Of a stretch of 40,496 bases of DNA, positions 19,717 to 26,738 are shown piece after piece. The translations under genes and the position numbers were made by a program. The stretch comes from Candidatus Kuenenia stuttgartensis (GTDB lineage Bacteria; Planctomycetota; Phycisphaerae; Phycisphaerales; SM1A02): assembly GCA_945870915.1 (NCBI GenBank), contig CAMBUI010000002.1:1-40496 (forward strand). The letters are read 5' to 3'. The notes under the pieces are model-generated. The model saw only the letters and a list, made by a program, of their open reading frames with translations. It searched no databases and was not told the DNA's origin. Position 1 is the first letter of the stretch. The number at the start of each line of letters is the position of its first letter.

Positions 19717-19745
19717 AACCTCCTGCCTTCCAACAGGAGGTTTTT
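19717..19745 (+). promoter_or_regulatory. Hairpin that contains the ribosome binding site, followed by a T-run
   Basis: AACCTCCTG (19717-19725) pairs perfectly with CAGGAGGTT (19734-19742) around an eight-base loop, and TTT continues to 19745, one base before ATG 19747. The right arm is the Shine-Dalgarno itself, so the fold would hide it. The stem plus T-run (19741-19745) also looks like an intrinsic terminator. Either role would place the gene under post-initiation control. Confidence 0.75.
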
Positions 19746-19746
19746 C

Positions 19747-22722
19747 ATGCGTACATTCCATCGCTCGACCCGTCGGTCGATCCTTCGCACGGGCACCACG
19801 GCCCTCGCCGCCGCGGTGTTCGCCGCATCCGGCGCCCTTGCGGGCGACCCGTACATCTCGATCACGCACCTCGCCAGCACGCCGCGCGCGGGCTACGACG
19901 TCGCCGGTGCGGAGATCGTGGCCTTCGACGCCGCCACCAAGCGCGCGTTCGTGGTGAACGGCTTCACCAATTCGATCGACATCTTCGACCTCGGGACGCC
20001 CGCCGTGCCGGTCGCGGCAGGCAGCATCTCGCTGCTGCCCTACGGCGGCGGCGTGCAGAGCGTGGCGGTCAAGAACGGCCTCGTGGCCTGCGCCGTGCAG
20101 GGCGCGCTCAAGACCGATCCCGGTCTGGTCGTGTTCTTCGACACCGCCGGCGCGTTCCTCGCGTCGGTGACCGTCGGAGCGCTGCCCGACATGCTCACCT
20201 TCACGCCCGACGGCACCAAGGTCATCGTCGCCAACGAGGGCGAGCCGAGCGCCGACTACCTGGTCGACCCCGAGGGTTCGATCAGCATCATCGACGTGAC
20301 CGGCAAGGCGATCACCCAGGCCGACGTGACCACGCTCGGCTTCAACGGCCTCGCGGCGGGCGTGATCGACGCGTCGATCCGCGCGTTCGGCCCCGGTTCG
20401 CCGACCATCGGCCAGGACCTCGAGCCCGAGTATGTCGCGGTCGCGCCGGACTCGGCCACCGCGTGGGTCTCGCTGCAGGAGCACAGCGCGGTCGCCGTCG
20501 TCGACCTCGCCACCAAGGCGATCACCTCGGTGCGCGCGCTCGGCACCAAGAAGCACGGCCAGGGCACGCCCAGCCTCACCACGGCGACCTTCGCGGCCCC
20601 GCCGGTGCTCGGCACCACCGCGGCCGGACAGGACATCCTGCTCGGCGGCTTCAGCGGACTCTGGCTCGACTCGATCGACGCGGCCACCGGCGTGGTCACG
20701 CTGTGGGCCAACACCGACCGCGGCCCGAACCTCGAGCCGGTGAATGTCGACGGCGACGCCGCCCTCGAGCGTCCCTTCGCGCTGCCGGGATTCCAGCCGC
20801 GCATCTGCACCTTCACCTACAACCCGGCGACCAACGCGTTCGCGCTGACCGGGCAGATCCTGCTCCGCAAGCCCGACGGCACGGCGCTCACCGGCCTGCC
20901 CAACATCCAGGGCGCCGCGGCCGGCCTCGCCTACACCGACGAGCAGCCGTGCGACCTCTTCGGCAATCCGATCGCGAACGATCCGATCGGCGGCGACCTC
21001 GAGGGTCTCGTGCGCACCGCCGACGGCAGAATCTGGATGTGCGACGAGTACCGCCCCGCGCTCTACAAGTTCGACGCGACCGGTCTCATGCTCGACCGCT
21101 TCGTTCCGGCGGGCTCGAACGCCTTCGGCGTGACCGTGGGCACCGAGGCGTTCCCCGCGGTGTACGCGCAGCGCCGCGACAACCGCGGCTTCGAGGCGAT
21201 CGCGGTGTGGAACCAGTTCGTCTACTGCTTCGTGCAGAGCCCGCTCGACAACCCCGATGTGGCGAACGACGCGAACTCGAAGGCGTCGCGCAACATCCGC
21301 ATCGCCAAGTTCGACACGACCACCAGCAGCGTGGTGGCGGAGTACGTCTACGTGCTCGAGGGCGGCGCGAGCGACAAGCTCGGCGACGCCTGCGCCTTCG
21401 CGCCCGGCAAGTTCCTCGTGGTCGAGCGCGACAGCTCGCTCGGCACCACCTCGAAGAAGAAGGTGTTCGAGATCGACCTCGCGGGCGCGACCGACATCTC
21501 GACGCTCGCCCCCGCCATCTCGGGCGTGGGCGGCACGCTCGACCGCATGACGCCGGCCCAGCTCGCGGCCGCCGGCATCGCGCCGGTCTCGAAGTCGGTG
21601 TTCATCGACCTCGCGGCCGTCGGCTACGCGGACTTCGGCGACAAGGTCGAGGGCCTCGCGATGCGCGACCCGTCGACGATCTTCGTGATCAACGACAACG
21701 ACTTCCGCATGCCGCTCACCTTCGACCCCACGACCGGCACCTTCCCGGTCAACCCGGCGGCGGTCCCGACCACGCTCGGCATGGTCACCTTCTCGGGCAA
21801 CGGCCTCGATCCGAGCGACCAGGACACGGTCAACGCCATCGCCGGCTGGCCGGTCGAGGGCGCGTACCAGCCCGACGCGATCGCGTCGTTCAGCGCGGGC
21901 GGGCAGACCTACTTCGCGGCCGCCAACGAGGGCGACTCGCGCGAGTGGGGCACCTTCGTGGACATCGCGGCGGTGTCGACCTTCACGCTCGATCCGCAGG
22001 TGTTCCGCGGCGGCGCGTGGCTCAGGGGCAACGCGCGCCTCGGCCGCCTGCAGGCGCGCAAGGACCTCGGCGACCTCGACGGCGACGGCGACTTCGACCG
22101 CATCGTGGCGCTCGGCGCGCGCAGCTACACCATCTGGAACGCCGCGGGCCAGCGCGTCTGGGACTCGGGCGACCAGCTCGAGCAGACCGTCAAGGCGGCG
22201 AACCCGACCTACTTCAACGCCAGCAACACCAACAACACCCGTGACAACCGCAGCCGCTCCAAGGGCCCCGAGCCCGAGGGCGTGACGGTCGGCACCGTCG
22301 CCGGGCGCCAGTATCTCTTCGGCATCTCGGAGCGCGTCGGCGGCATCTTCGCCTACTCGATCGAGGATCCGACGGCCCCGGTGCTGCAGACCTATGTCAA
22401 CAACCGCACCTTCACCGTGGCGACCAACCTCGCCGGTTCGGGAGACCTCGGCGCCGAGGGCGTGACCTTCGTCGGCGCGTCCGACTCGCCCAGCGGCAAG
22501 GCGCTGCTCCTCGTGGCCAACGAGATCAGCGGCACGCTGGCGGTGTGGGAGGTCAACGCGGTGTGCGACGCGGTCGGCGACCTCAACGCCGACTGCGCGG
22601 TCAACGGCGGCGACCTCGCGCTGCTCCTCAACAACTGGGGCGGCACGGGCACCGGCGACATCGACGGCGACGGCACGGTCGGTGGCGGCGACCTCGCGGC
22701 GCTGCTCAACAACTGGGGCTGA
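19747..22722 (+). CDS. Secreted choice-of-anchor/phytase-like beta-propeller protein with dockerin-like C-terminus
   Basis: This 991-residue exported protein starts at ATG 19747, preceded by a very strong AGGAGG site. The signal peptide is cleaved near residue 33 (ASGALA). The N-terminal half has the choice-of-anchor I type propeller pattern (VAGAEIVAFDAATKRAFVVN, LPDMLTFTPDGTKVIVANEG). The middle resembles the esterase-like phytase domain (DLEGLVRTADGRIWMCDEYRP, RDNRGFEAIAV). The last 50 residues are a paired dockerin/EF-hand-like module, GDLNADCAVNGGDLALLLNN and GDIDGDGTVGGGDLAALLNN, of the kind planctomycetes put at the end of secreted proteins. Calcium binding is likely; enzymatic activity is not proven. 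A strong terminator follows. Confidence 0.88.
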   Translation: MRTFHRSTRRSILRTGTTALAAAVFAASGALAGDPYISITHLASTPRAGYDVAGAEIVAFDAATKRAFVVNGFTNSIDIFDLGTPAVPVAAGSISLLPYGGGVQSVAVKNGLVACAVQGALKTDPGLVVFFDTAGAFLASVTVGALPDMLTFTPDGTKVIVANEGEPSADYLVDPEGSISIIDVTGKAITQADVTTLGFNGLAAGVIDASIRAFGPGSPTIGQDLEPEYVAVAPDSATAWVSLQEHSAVAVVDLATKAITSVRALGTKKHGQGTPSLTTATFAAPPVLGTTAAGQDILLGGFSGLWLDSIDAATGVVTLWANTDRGPNLEPVNVDGDAALERPFALPGFQPRICTFTYNPATNAFALTGQILLRKPDGTALTGLPNIQGAAAGLAYTDEQPCDLFGNPIANDPIGGDLEGLVRTADGRIWMCDEYRPALYKFDATGLMLDRFVPAGSNAFGVTVGTEAFPAVYAQRRDNRGFEAIAVWNQFVYCFVQSPLDNPDVANDANSKASRNIRIAKFDTTTSSVVAEYVYVLEGGASDKLGDACAFAPGKFLVVERDSSLGTTSKKKVFEIDLAGATDISTLAPAISGVGGTLDRMTPAQLAAAGIAPVSKSVFIDLAAVGYADFGDKVEGLAMRDPSTIFVINDNDFRMPLTFDPTTGTFPVNPAAVPTTLGMVTFSGNGLDPSDQDTVNAIAGWPVEGAYQPDAIASFSAGGQTYFAAANEGDSREWGTFVDIAAVSTFTLDPQVFRGGAWLRGNARLGRLQARKDLGDLDGDGDFDRIVALGARSYTIWNAAGQRVWDSGDQLEQTVKAANPTYFNASNTNNTRDNRSRSKGPEPEGVTVGTVAGRQYLFGISERVGGIFAYSIEDPTAPVLQTYVNNRTFTVATNLAGSGDLGAEGVTFVGASDSPSGKALLLVANEISGTLAVWEVNAVCDAVGDLNADCAVNGGDLALLLNNWGGTGTGDIDGDGTVGGGDLAALLNNWG

Positions 22723-22774
22723 GCGCGCGGTCCCCGGGACCGTCGCCAGGACGGTCCGGATCGAAGCAACAACG

Positions 22775-22815
22775 GCGTCGGCCGCGGGTTTGTGCCCGCG
22801 GCCGACGCGCGTTTT
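22775..22815 (+). terminator. Rho-independent terminator after the phytase-like gene
   Basis: A perfect 14-bp stem pairs 22775-22788 with 22795-22808 (left arm GCGTCGGCCGCGGG) around a six-base loop and is followed by GCGTTTT ending at 22815. Confidence 0.92.
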
Positions 22816-22845
22816 GGGGATGGCGTTGGGCGCGAGGGGGGCGTA

Positions 22846-23005
22846 CATGCCTGTCCCGTCTCCGGGCGGGCGCCGGCGTCGGGTGCTGGGCTGCGTGCAT
22901 GCGCGTGCATGCCTGTCCCATCTCCGGGGCGGGCGCCGGTGTCGGGTGCTGGGCCGCGTGCATGCCTGTCCCGTCCATGCCTGCGGGGGCCGTGCATGCC
23001 TGTCC
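22846..23005. repeat. Direct array of ATGCCTGTCC, left of the nitric oxide synthase pair
   Basis: ATGCCTGTCC occurs at 22847, 22909, 22962 and 22996, all on the plus strand, usually as GTGCATGCCTGTCCC. A truncated ATGCCTG is at 22977. The first two copies lie within a longer duplication of about 57 bp (22846-22901 and 22908-22964, shift 62 bp). Together with the terminator at 22775-22815 this accounts for most of the 365-base gap before 23088. Confidence 0.92.
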
Positions 23006-23087
23006 CATCCACGCGGAATTGCTGAGAGGTCGTGCCGACTCGTGCGGACTCCCTTGCCGGGACTCGTACCCCTGGCGAGGAGACCCC

Positions 23088-24014
23088 ATGCACCAGTCCT
23101 TGTCCGCGGCCCGAAGTTCGGCCGCGCGTTCCCGTCTGGCTCCGATCGGAGCCGCCGCGCGCCAGCGCGTGCTCATCGCGGTCGTCCGAACGCCGTCCGG
23201 CCTGCCGTCGCTGGCGGCGGGTCGCGTGGCCGCGGCGCGTCGCGCCCTCGGCGACGAGGTCCGGCTGGCCGAGTTCGAGGGCGAGCGGCTCCTCGCGCTG
23301 CCGCGGCTCGGTCCCGACACCGATCTGCTGGTGTTGGTCGACTCCGAGGACAGGATCCGGGTGTTCCCGGCGACGGATGCGCCGGGGTCGACCTCGACCT
23401 CGACCTCGATCTCGATCTCGGGCGCGGGTGCGTCCGGGCTCGTTCCCGACTTCAGCGACTATCCGTTCGAGCGCACGCGTGTGCTTCCGATCGCAGCCTC
23501 CGACGGTGGCGCGCCGCGCCCGCTCGGTGCGCTCCTGCACGAGGTGCGCGAGTACGTGCGGCGACATGCATCGCCCGATCTCGTGTTCGTCGATCGTGCG
23601 CTCAACCGGGACCCGGCGCTGCTCGAGGGGCTGGTGGATTCGGTCCAGCGGCACGCCCACGGCGTGCAGTGGATGGCCGCGCTGCGCGTCGACGACGGTT
23701 CGTCCGACGGGCTCTCGCGCAGGTTCCTCCGCGCCGCGGCCGCGGCGGGACTTCGCAGCGTGGTCCTGCGTGCGCCGGCCGGCCCCGCCGAGCGCCGTGC
23801 ACGGGAACTCGCGGTGCACGCGGGCGATGCCGGGATCTCCACCCGCGTCGTCGCGGGAGATCTGCCGGTCGAGACGAGGACCGCGGGTCTGCGCGTGCTT
23901 CGGCGCGCGGGTCTCGGCGCGGTGCTGCCCGCTCCGGGAGCCGAGGTGCTGATGGACATCGCACCGAAGGACTCGATGCGTGGACTGGACCGATGGATTG
24001 AAGCGATGGATTGA
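23088..24014 (+). CDS. Cysteine-free protein resembling a degenerate B12/radical-SAM protein
   Basis: This 308-residue protein matches no family I can name with certainty. Its layout resembles a B12-binding radical SAM enzyme. It has an N-terminal alpha/beta part, then PDFSDYPFERTRVLPI, then SDGGAPRPLGALLHEVREYVRRH where the CxxxCxxC iron-sulfur loop would be. The barrel-like stretch PDLVFVDRALNRDPALLEGL and VQWMAALRVDDGSSD follows. There is no cysteine anywhere in the protein, so radical SAM chemistry is excluded. The start ATG 23088 has GAGGAG at 23077-23082, the same site as the next gene. Residues about 101-111 are a Ser/Thr/Ile run (STSTSTSISIS) from a 6-bp microsatellite. The last codons lie in a 13-bp tandem repeat that continues to the nitric oxide synthase gene 88 bases downstream. 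The two genes are probably co-transcribed. Confidence 0.6.
   Translation: MHQSLSAARSSAARSRLAPIGAAARQRVLIAVVRTPSGLPSLAAGRVAAARRALGDEVRLAEFEGERLLALPRLGPDTDLLVLVDSEDRIRVFPATDAPGSTSTSTSISISGAGASGLVPDFSDYPFERTRVLPIAASDGGAPRPLGALLHEVREYVRRHASPDLVFVDRALNRDPALLEGLVDSVQRHAHGVQWMAALRVDDGSSDGLSRRFLRAAAAAGLRSVVLRAPAGPAERRARELAVHAGDAGISTRVVAGDLPVETRTAGLRVLRRAGLGAVLPAPGAEVLMDIAPKDSMRGLDRWIEAMD
23388..23417. repeat. 6-bp microsatellite inside the cysteine-free protein gene
   Basis: Five hexamer units, three TCGACC followed by two TCGATC, encode the STSTSTSISIS run. Length changes here stay in frame. Confidence 0.85.
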
Positions 24015-24072
24015 AGCGACGGACTGAACCAACGGCCCGAAGCGACGCACTGAACCGACGGCCCGAAGCGAC
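23982..24072. repeat. 13-bp tandem repeat, 7 units, spanning the end of one gene and the gap to nos
   Basis: Units start at 23982, 23995, 24008, 24021, 24034, 24047 and 24060 with the theme GGATTGAAGCGAC. The stop codon of the preceding gene (24012-24014) lies in the third unit, and the array ends seven bases before the first in-frame ATG (24079) of the nitric oxide synthase frame. Confidence 0.92.
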
Positions 24073-24102
24073 GGGCGAATGAACAGCACCGAGGAGTCGA
24101 CC

Positions 24103-25434
24103 ATGCCAACCGCCACCATCGATGTCAGTAACCCGCTCCGCCAGCGCCTGCGCATGCTCACGCCCGTCGCGAAGCTCGCCGAGGCCGAGGCCTTCGTCCG
24201 CCAGTTCCACGACGAGAACGGCCTCGGGCGCGCGGCGTGCGAGGCGCGGCTTGCCGAGGTGCGCCGCGTGCTCGCGCGGACGAACCACTACGACCACACG
24301 CCCGACGAGCTCGCCTTCGGCGCGCGGCTCGCCTGGCGCAACCATGCGCGCTGCATCGGGCGGCTGTTCTGGAAGTCGCTGGTCGTGGTCGATCGCCGCG
24401 AGGTGACCGATCCCGGCGAGATCGCGGCGTGCTGCGCCGAGCACCTCGTCGCGGCGCGCAGGTCGGGCGGGATCCGATCGACGATCACCGTGTTCGCGCC
24501 GGTGCGCGGCGACGCGCTGCCCGCGCACATCGAGAGCCGGCAGCTCGTCCAGTACGCGGGCTACCTCGCCGACGACGGCACCGTGCTCGGCGATCCCGCC
24601 GGCATCGAGGCCACGCGGACGGCGATGGCGCTCGGCTGGACGCCGCCGGCGCGGCGCTCGCGTTTCGACGTGCTGCCGCTGCAGATCTGCGATGCGCGCG
24701 GGCGGCGCCATCTCTTCGAGTTTCCCGAGGGCACGGTGGAGGAGGTCGCGATCGAGCATCCGTCCGCACCCGCGCTCGCGGAACTGGGCCTGCGCTGGTA
24801 CACGGTGCCGGCGGTCAGCTCGATGGTCATGACGATCGGCGGCATCGAGTATCCCTGCGCGCCGTTCAACGGCTTCTACATGGCGAGCGAGATCGCCTCG
24901 CGCAACTTCGCCGACGAGTCGCGCTACGACCAGATGCACGCCGCCGCGCGCGCGCTCGGGATCGACACCGCCGGCGCGCTGTGGAAGGACCGCGTGCTCA
25001 CCGAGCTCAACGAGGCGGTGCTGCACTCGTTCCGCCGCGCGGGCGCGACCATCCTCGACCACCACACCGCGAGCGAGCAGTTCATGGAGTTCTTCCAGAA
25101 GGAGCGCAGCGCCGGCCGCGAGCCGAGCGCGGAGTGGTCGTGGATCGTGCCGCCGCAGGCGTCGGCCGCGTGCCCGGTCTACCACCTCCCGATGCGGGAC
25201 CAGCACGCGGTGCCGAACTACTACGGTTCGGCGGCGACCGACGGTGCTCGACTCGGGGTGCACGGCGGGGCGGATCGGAGCGCGCCGGCGTCCGGGATGG
25301 ACGCGGAGACGGAAGTGGCCGCAGCGCCCGAGGCGCCCGCCGTGTCCCGCTGCCCGTTCGCGCGGGGCCTCGGATTCCTCGCCCGCGCGGTGGCGAAGCC
25401 GCTGGGGCATCCGGTGTCGTTGAACAGCCTGTGA
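24103..25434 (+). CDS. nos: Nitric oxide synthase oxygenase (bacterial NOS) with C-terminal extension
   Basis: This haem enzyme oxidises L-arginine to citrulline and nitric oxide, using an outside reductase. The start ATG 24103 is chosen over ATG 24079 because GAGGAG (24091-24096) lies six bases before it; the product is 443 residues. The haem-ligand Cys84 is in WRNHARCIGRLFW. The substrate site has GGIEYPCAPFNGFYMASEI with Glu263 as the arginine-binding Glu. WIVPPQASAACPVYH near residue 347 is the pterin/dimer-interface segment. There is no reductase domain, as in other bacterial NOS. The core ends near residue 371 (NYYGS). About 72 extra residues follow: a Pro/Ala/Glu-rich linker, then SRCPFARG with a Cys-Pro pair at 417-418, then a short amphipathic tail. 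The gene is preceded by the cysteine-free protein and bracketed by ATGCCTGTCC arrays. Confidence 0.96.
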   Translation: MPTATIDVSNPLRQRLRMLTPVAKLAEAEAFVRQFHDENGLGRAACEARLAEVRRVLARTNHYDHTPDELAFGARLAWRNHARCIGRLFWKSLVVVDRREVTDPGEIAACCAEHLVAARRSGGIRSTITVFAPVRGDALPAHIESRQLVQYAGYLADDGTVLGDPAGIEATRTAMALGWTPPARRSRFDVLPLQICDARGRRHLFEFPEGTVEEVAIEHPSAPALAELGLRWYTVPAVSSMVMTIGGIEYPCAPFNGFYMASEIASRNFADESRYDQMHAAARALGIDTAGALWKDRVLTELNEAVLHSFRRAGATILDHHTASEQFMEFFQKERSAGREPSAEWSWIVPPQASAACPVYHLPMRDQHAVPNYYGSAATDGARLGVHGGADRSAPASGMDAETEVAAAPEAPAVSRCPFARGLGFLARAVAKPLGHPVSLNSL

Positions 25435-25465
25435 GTTGCGGCGGGGGGTGCGCGCGCGTGCATGC

Positions 25466-25697
25466 CGCGTGCTTGCCTGTCCTGTCGGGGGCAGTCCAGT
25501 CGGACGCGTGCATGCCTGTCCCGTCTCTCCGGTCCGTCTCTCCGGTCTCGCGTCCGGTCACGTGCGTGCATGCCTGTCCTGTCTCGCGTCGGACGCGTGC
25601 ATGCCTGTCCCGTCTCTCCGGTGTCGCGTCCGGTCACGCGCGTGCATGCCTGTCCTGTCTCGCGTCGGGCACGTGCATGCCACGTGCATGCCTGTCC
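25466..25697. repeat. Direct array of ATGCCTGTCC, right of the nitric oxide synthase pair
   Basis: Exact copies begin at 25512, 25570, 25601, 25646 and 25688, with a degenerate CTTGCCTGTCC near 25472. All are on the plus strand and most are preceded by GTGC or GCGTGC and followed by CGTCTC or TGTCTC. Larger units (GTCTCTCCGGT and TCGCGTCCGGTCACG) are also repeated between copies. The array fills the convergent gap between nos and rsmA. Confidence 0.92.
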
Positions 25698-25706
25698 CGT
25701 CTGGCC

Positions 25707-26525
25707 TCAAGCGCGCCAGAGGCGCGCGAGATCCGCGATCGACAGCGATTCGGGCCGCGCGTTCGGGTCGATGCCCTCGGGCCAGGTGCGGGAGCGGCCG
25801 AGGATCGCGCCGAGCTGCTTGCGGCGCTTCGAGAAGAGCGTGTGCACGAACGCGCCGAAGGCGTCGGCCTCGCCGTGCGGGATCACGGGCGCTGCGCGCG
25901 GGCGCAGGGCGAGCATCGCGCTCGTGACCTCGGGCGGCGGCCAGAAGCATCCGGGCGGGAGCACCGCGACCTGCTCGACCTCGCAGAAGGCCTGCACGAT
26001 GATCGTGAGCGGGCCGTACTCGCCGCTGTTCGGCTGCGCGCGCAGCCGGTCGCCCACCTCGCGCTGGATGGTGACGAACTGCCCGACGCACTGCGGCATG
26101 GTGGCGCAGATCGCCATCACCGGGCTCGCGGCCTGGTAGGGGAGGTTCGCGACCAGCGTGAACGGCCGTCCCGCGAGGCGCGCGAGCGCGTCGGCGTTGA
26201 GCGCGCGCTTGCCGTCGAGGCAGTCGCCCTCGACGAGCGTGAACCGCGGGTTGGCCGCGAAGTGCTCGCGCAGGTGCGCGGCCAGGTCGCGGTCGAGCTC
26301 GATCGCCACGAGCTCCGCGCCGCGCGCGAGGATCTCCTCGCTCATGGTGCCGGTGCCGGGACCGATCTCGACGACGAGGCTGCCCTCGCCGATCCCGCTC
26401 GCGTCGACGAGCTTGCGCAGCAGGTTCTGGTCGACGAGGAAGTTCTGCCCGAAGCGGTGCTTGGGCGAGAGTCCACGCGCGGTGAGGATGGACCGGATGT
26501 CGGACTGGGTCTGCACGCGGCGCAT
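25707..26525 (-). CDS. rsmA: 16S rRNA (adenine1518/1519-N6)-dimethyltransferase
   Basis: RsmA (KsgA) dimethylates two adjacent adenines in helix 45 of 16S rRNA late in 30S assembly, with S-adenosylmethionine as donor. The 272-residue protein has RFGQNFLVD near the N-terminus, the SAM-binding EIGPGTG at 53-59, and the catalytic NLPY at 127-130. The target-binding C-terminal region includes LPPGCFWPPPEVTSAML. The ATG at 26525 overlaps TAGGAT (26524-26529). If that hexamer is the -10, the mRNA begins near GTG 26516, which would be the true start and give 269 residues. Longer versions reaching 26651 read through a 16-bp tandem repeat and are rejected. The gene converges on nos, separated by the ATGCCTGTCC array. 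Confidence 0.95.
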   Translation of the reverse strand: MRRVQTQSDIRSILTARGLSPKHRFGQNFLVDQNLLRKLVDASGIGEGSLVVEIGPGTGTMSEEILARGAELVAIELDRDLAAHLREHFAANPRFTLVEGDCLDGKRALNADALARLAGRPFTLVANLPYQAASPVMAICATMPQCVGQFVTIQREVGDRLRAQPNSGEYGPLTIIVQAFCEVEQVAVLPPGCFWPPPEVTSAMLALRPRAAPVIPHGEADAFGAFVHTLFSKRRKQLGAILGRSRTWPEGIDPNARPESLSIADLARLWRA

Positions 26526-26529
26526 CCTA
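26524..26529 (-). promoter_or_regulatory. Putative -10 (TAGGAT) of rsmA
   Basis: TAGGAT on the minus strand is followed by seven bases and GTG 26516, and overlaps the alternative ATG at 26525. Confidence 0.4.
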
Positions 26530-26561
26530 CGAGCAACGCGCGGCGGAGCGCGACGCGGCGT

Positions 26562-26673
26562 GGAACGACGCAGCCGAGGAATGACGCAGCCGAGGAATGA
26601 CGCAGCCGAGGAATGACACAGCCGAGGAATGACACAGCCCAGGAATGACACAGCCCAGGAATGACGCGGGGCG
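26562..26673. repeat. 16-bp tandem repeat, 7 units
   Basis: Seven units begin at 26562 and repeat every 16 bp. The theme is GGAATGACGCAGCCGA, shifting to GGAATGACACAGCCCA. The array lies between the rsmA start and the terminator of the upstream cytochrome gene. A 16-bp period cannot be held by a single reading frame. Confidence 0.93.
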
Positions 26674-26681
26674 GAAATGAA

Positions 26682-26708
26682 GCAGGCCCGGCGGTGGGCC
26701 GGGCCTGC
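26682..26708 (-). terminator. Terminator of the multihaem cytochrome gene
   Basis: A perfect 11-bp stem pairs 26682-26692 with 26698-26708 (left arm GCAGGCCCGGC) around a five-base loop. On the minus strand it is followed by TTCATTT. It lies 30 bases past the stop of the cytochrome gene. Confidence 0.85.
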
Positions 26709-26738
26709 GGTGCCGTGTGCGAGGGTCGGAGCTGCGGA

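Noticed and set aside
19084-22848. Long minus-strand frame antisense to the phytase-like gene
   Set aside because: Shadow of a strongly supported gene; no family similarity.
24079-24102. Upstream ATG start for nos (eight residues longer)
   Set aside because: No ribosome binding site precedes it; the later ATG has GAGGAG six bases upstream.
22846-25697. Composite transposon around the NOS pair
   Set aside because: No transposase, terminal inverted repeats or target-site duplication were seen. Only short direct arrays are present, so a transposon call is not supported.
25435-25706. Short peptides encoded in the ATGCCTGTCC array
   Set aside because: Frames differ from unit to unit and no ribosome binding site is seen; the array is better described as DNA repeats.
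26526-26651. N-terminally extended rsmA
   Set aside because: The extension would be encoded by a 16-bp tandem repeat and adds low-complexity residues not expected in RsmA.
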